A stretch of DNA of 64,000 nucleotides, taken from positions 2,170,001 to 2,234,000 of the forward strand of contig NZ_CP071796.1 of the NCBI RefSeq assembly GCF_017498525.1. Direction: 5' to 3'. Shown here piece after piece: positions 63,072-64,000 of the stretch. The DNA is from Ottowia testudinis (GTDB taxonomy: Bacteria; Pseudomonadota; Gammaproteobacteria; Burkholderiales; Burkholderiaceae_C). Position numbers and translations under genes: made by a program. The notes under the pieces were generated by a model. It worked only from the letters and a program-made list of their open reading frames with translations. It ran no database searches and was not told the origin of the DNA. The stretch's first letter is position 1. Each line of letters starts with the position of its first letter.

Positions 63072-63140
63072 CCCGGTGAATGGCCAGCGCACCAGGAGAC
63101 GCCGGCCCGCTTGTTCGCCACCCGCTCCTATTTCCACCCA

Positions 63141-63179
63141 CGAGGGACACATGCGCCTCCTTCGAGGCCGTGTCCCTCG
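63141..63179 (+). other. Nested stem-loop before the last gene
   Basis: A perfect outer 10-bp stem (CGAGGGACAC at 63141-63150, its complement at 63170-63179) encloses a 5-bp GCCTC/GAGGC inner stem. It lies 81 nt before the next start. Confidence 0.5.
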
Positions 63180-63259
63180 CCGTTCTCAACATCTCTTCAA
63201 CCACGGAGCTTGCTCCCCAGCCGGGGAACAGGCTCCACTTCCTCTGATGGAGAAACCCC

Positions 63260-63976
63260 ATGCACCCTGATTCCAACCCTTTCCTCCGCGGCTACCAGAA
63301 GCTGCGCATCGATCGCACCTTGTGCATCACCTACGAGGACGACTGCCCGCCGGTCTGGCGCCCGCTGCATCCCAGCCAGGCGCATCTGCCAGACGACCAG
63401 GTCGCGCTATTCCCCTGCGTCTTCAACAACGACTTCGCTCTGATCACCGAAGACCAGGACATTCCCAAAGACCTGGACGCCCAATGCCAGACCGAGGGCG
63501 TGGTGCGCACCGTGGTCTACGCCGTCAGCGGCGACGACTTCGGCCAGACCGTGCACGTTGGCGACACCTATTCGGAGGAGGCCGCGCAGGAAGTCGTGCG
63601 GCGACTGTGCTTCGAGACCGGCTTCTACAGCCGGTGCTGGGAGATCAGCAGTGCCCATCTCACCCCCGAGGCGGGCCGCTTCCTCGCCGAACTGGCGGAC
63701 ATCGCCACGCCAAGCGGCTTTCTGTTCGTCGCCTTCCGCATCCCATACAGCCCCGCGATTGGCGTGAAGCTGATCGCCACCCCCTGGACGGATGCGAACC
63801 TGCAACCAATCGAAGATATCACCGCCGAGCAGTTGCGACAGGAGCATCGCAACAAAGGCATGCCGGAATCCCTGGTCGAGGTGCTGCACCAGGCTGCGGT
63901 CGCCGACGTGCGCATGCTCGTGTTCGATGCCGATGCCCCGATACTGGAAGGGATGACGCTGTACGGTGACGAATGA
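63260..63976 (+). CDS. Hypothetical element protein, possibly DUF5983
   Basis: A 238-residue protein, complete in the window. The segment CWEISSAHLTPEAGRFLAEL, then GFLFVAFRIPYS, is reminiscent of DUF5983 proteins found beside DUF932 genes on ICEs, but this is a weak assignment. The ATG is preceded by GATGGAGAAACCCC, a moderate ribosome-binding site. No catalytic motif is seen. Confidence 0.6.
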   Translation: MHPDSNPFLRGYQKLRIDRTLCITYEDDCPPVWRPLHPSQAHLPDDQVALFPCVFNNDFALITEDQDIPKDLDAQCQTEGVVRTVVYAVSGDDFGQTVHVGDTYSEEAAQEVVRRLCFETGFYSRCWEISSAHLTPEAGRFLAELADIATPSGFLFVAFRIPYSPAIGVKLIATPWTDANLQPIEDITAEQLRQEHRNKGMPESLVEVLHQAAVADVRMLVFDADAPILEGMTLYGDE

Positions 63977-64000
63977 CCCCCACGTGAGCCCCCGCGTGGG

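Overview
The window is GC-rich DNA (roughly 60-65 % G+C by eye) from a proteobacterium, most likely a pseudomonad or a member of the Burkholderiales. It looks like part of an integrative and conjugative element (ICE) or large genomic island carrying a complete siderophore gene cluster. No rRNA, tRNA, CRISPR array or attachment site is visible, so the host and element ends cannot be fixed from this window.

Layout. (1) 1-5.2 kb is element backbone: an unrecognised protein, an SbcD-like metallophosphoesterase, a Cys-rich protein possibly related to Gp3-like directionality factors, and a DUF1173 protein. (2) 5.7-44.9 kb is siderophore cargo. The minus strand, read right to left, encodes two YbtPQ/PchHI-type ABC half-transporters, a salicylate-AMP ligase fused to a salicylate synthase, a three-module NRPS, a one-module NRPS ending in a thioester reductase, a type II thioesterase, a 44-residue Cys-rich ORF, two saccharopine-dehydrogenase-like reductases (one with a C-terminal domain resembling ATC hydrolase), a cysE gene split by an IS5-family element, and a PchR-like AraC regulator. 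The plus strand encodes a periplasmic binding protein, two FecCD permeases, an ATPase, two paralogous TonB receptors, an Sfp-type phosphopantetheinyl transferase and a frameshifted remnant of pchA. A minus-strand ECF sigma gene with a good Fur box closes the cargo. (3) 45.2-64 kb is backbone again: a degenerate tyrosine-recombinase-like protein, a 1672-residue methylase-helicase, a Fic protein, a HipBA pair, an AlpA-like regulator, a DUF1845/AcaB-like protein, small unknown genes, a GHKL ATPase, a zinc-finger/TOPRIM primase, a DUF932 protein and a possible DUF5983 protein.

How it works together. The fusion enzyme should make salicylate and load it on the aryl carrier domain of NRPS1. Four Cy-A-PCP modules would then add four residues. 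Adenylation domains 1-3 are identical and carry a cysteine-type code; the fourth differs. The chain would be released reductively, and the reductases could reduce thiazoline rings or the released end. The ferric complex would be taken up by the TonB receptors and the FecBCD-type and/or YbtPQ-type transporters. Iron control is suggested by the Fur box, the sigma factor, the PchR-like regulator and a motif repeated in the divergent 34.2-34.7 kb region. This is pyochelin-like in its parts, but the predicted product (aryl cap plus four residues, reductive release) is not one I recognise.

Main caveat. NRPS1 carries four one-base frameshifts, two in each of two identical repeat copies. They may be assembly errors in repeats or real mutations spread by gene conversion.
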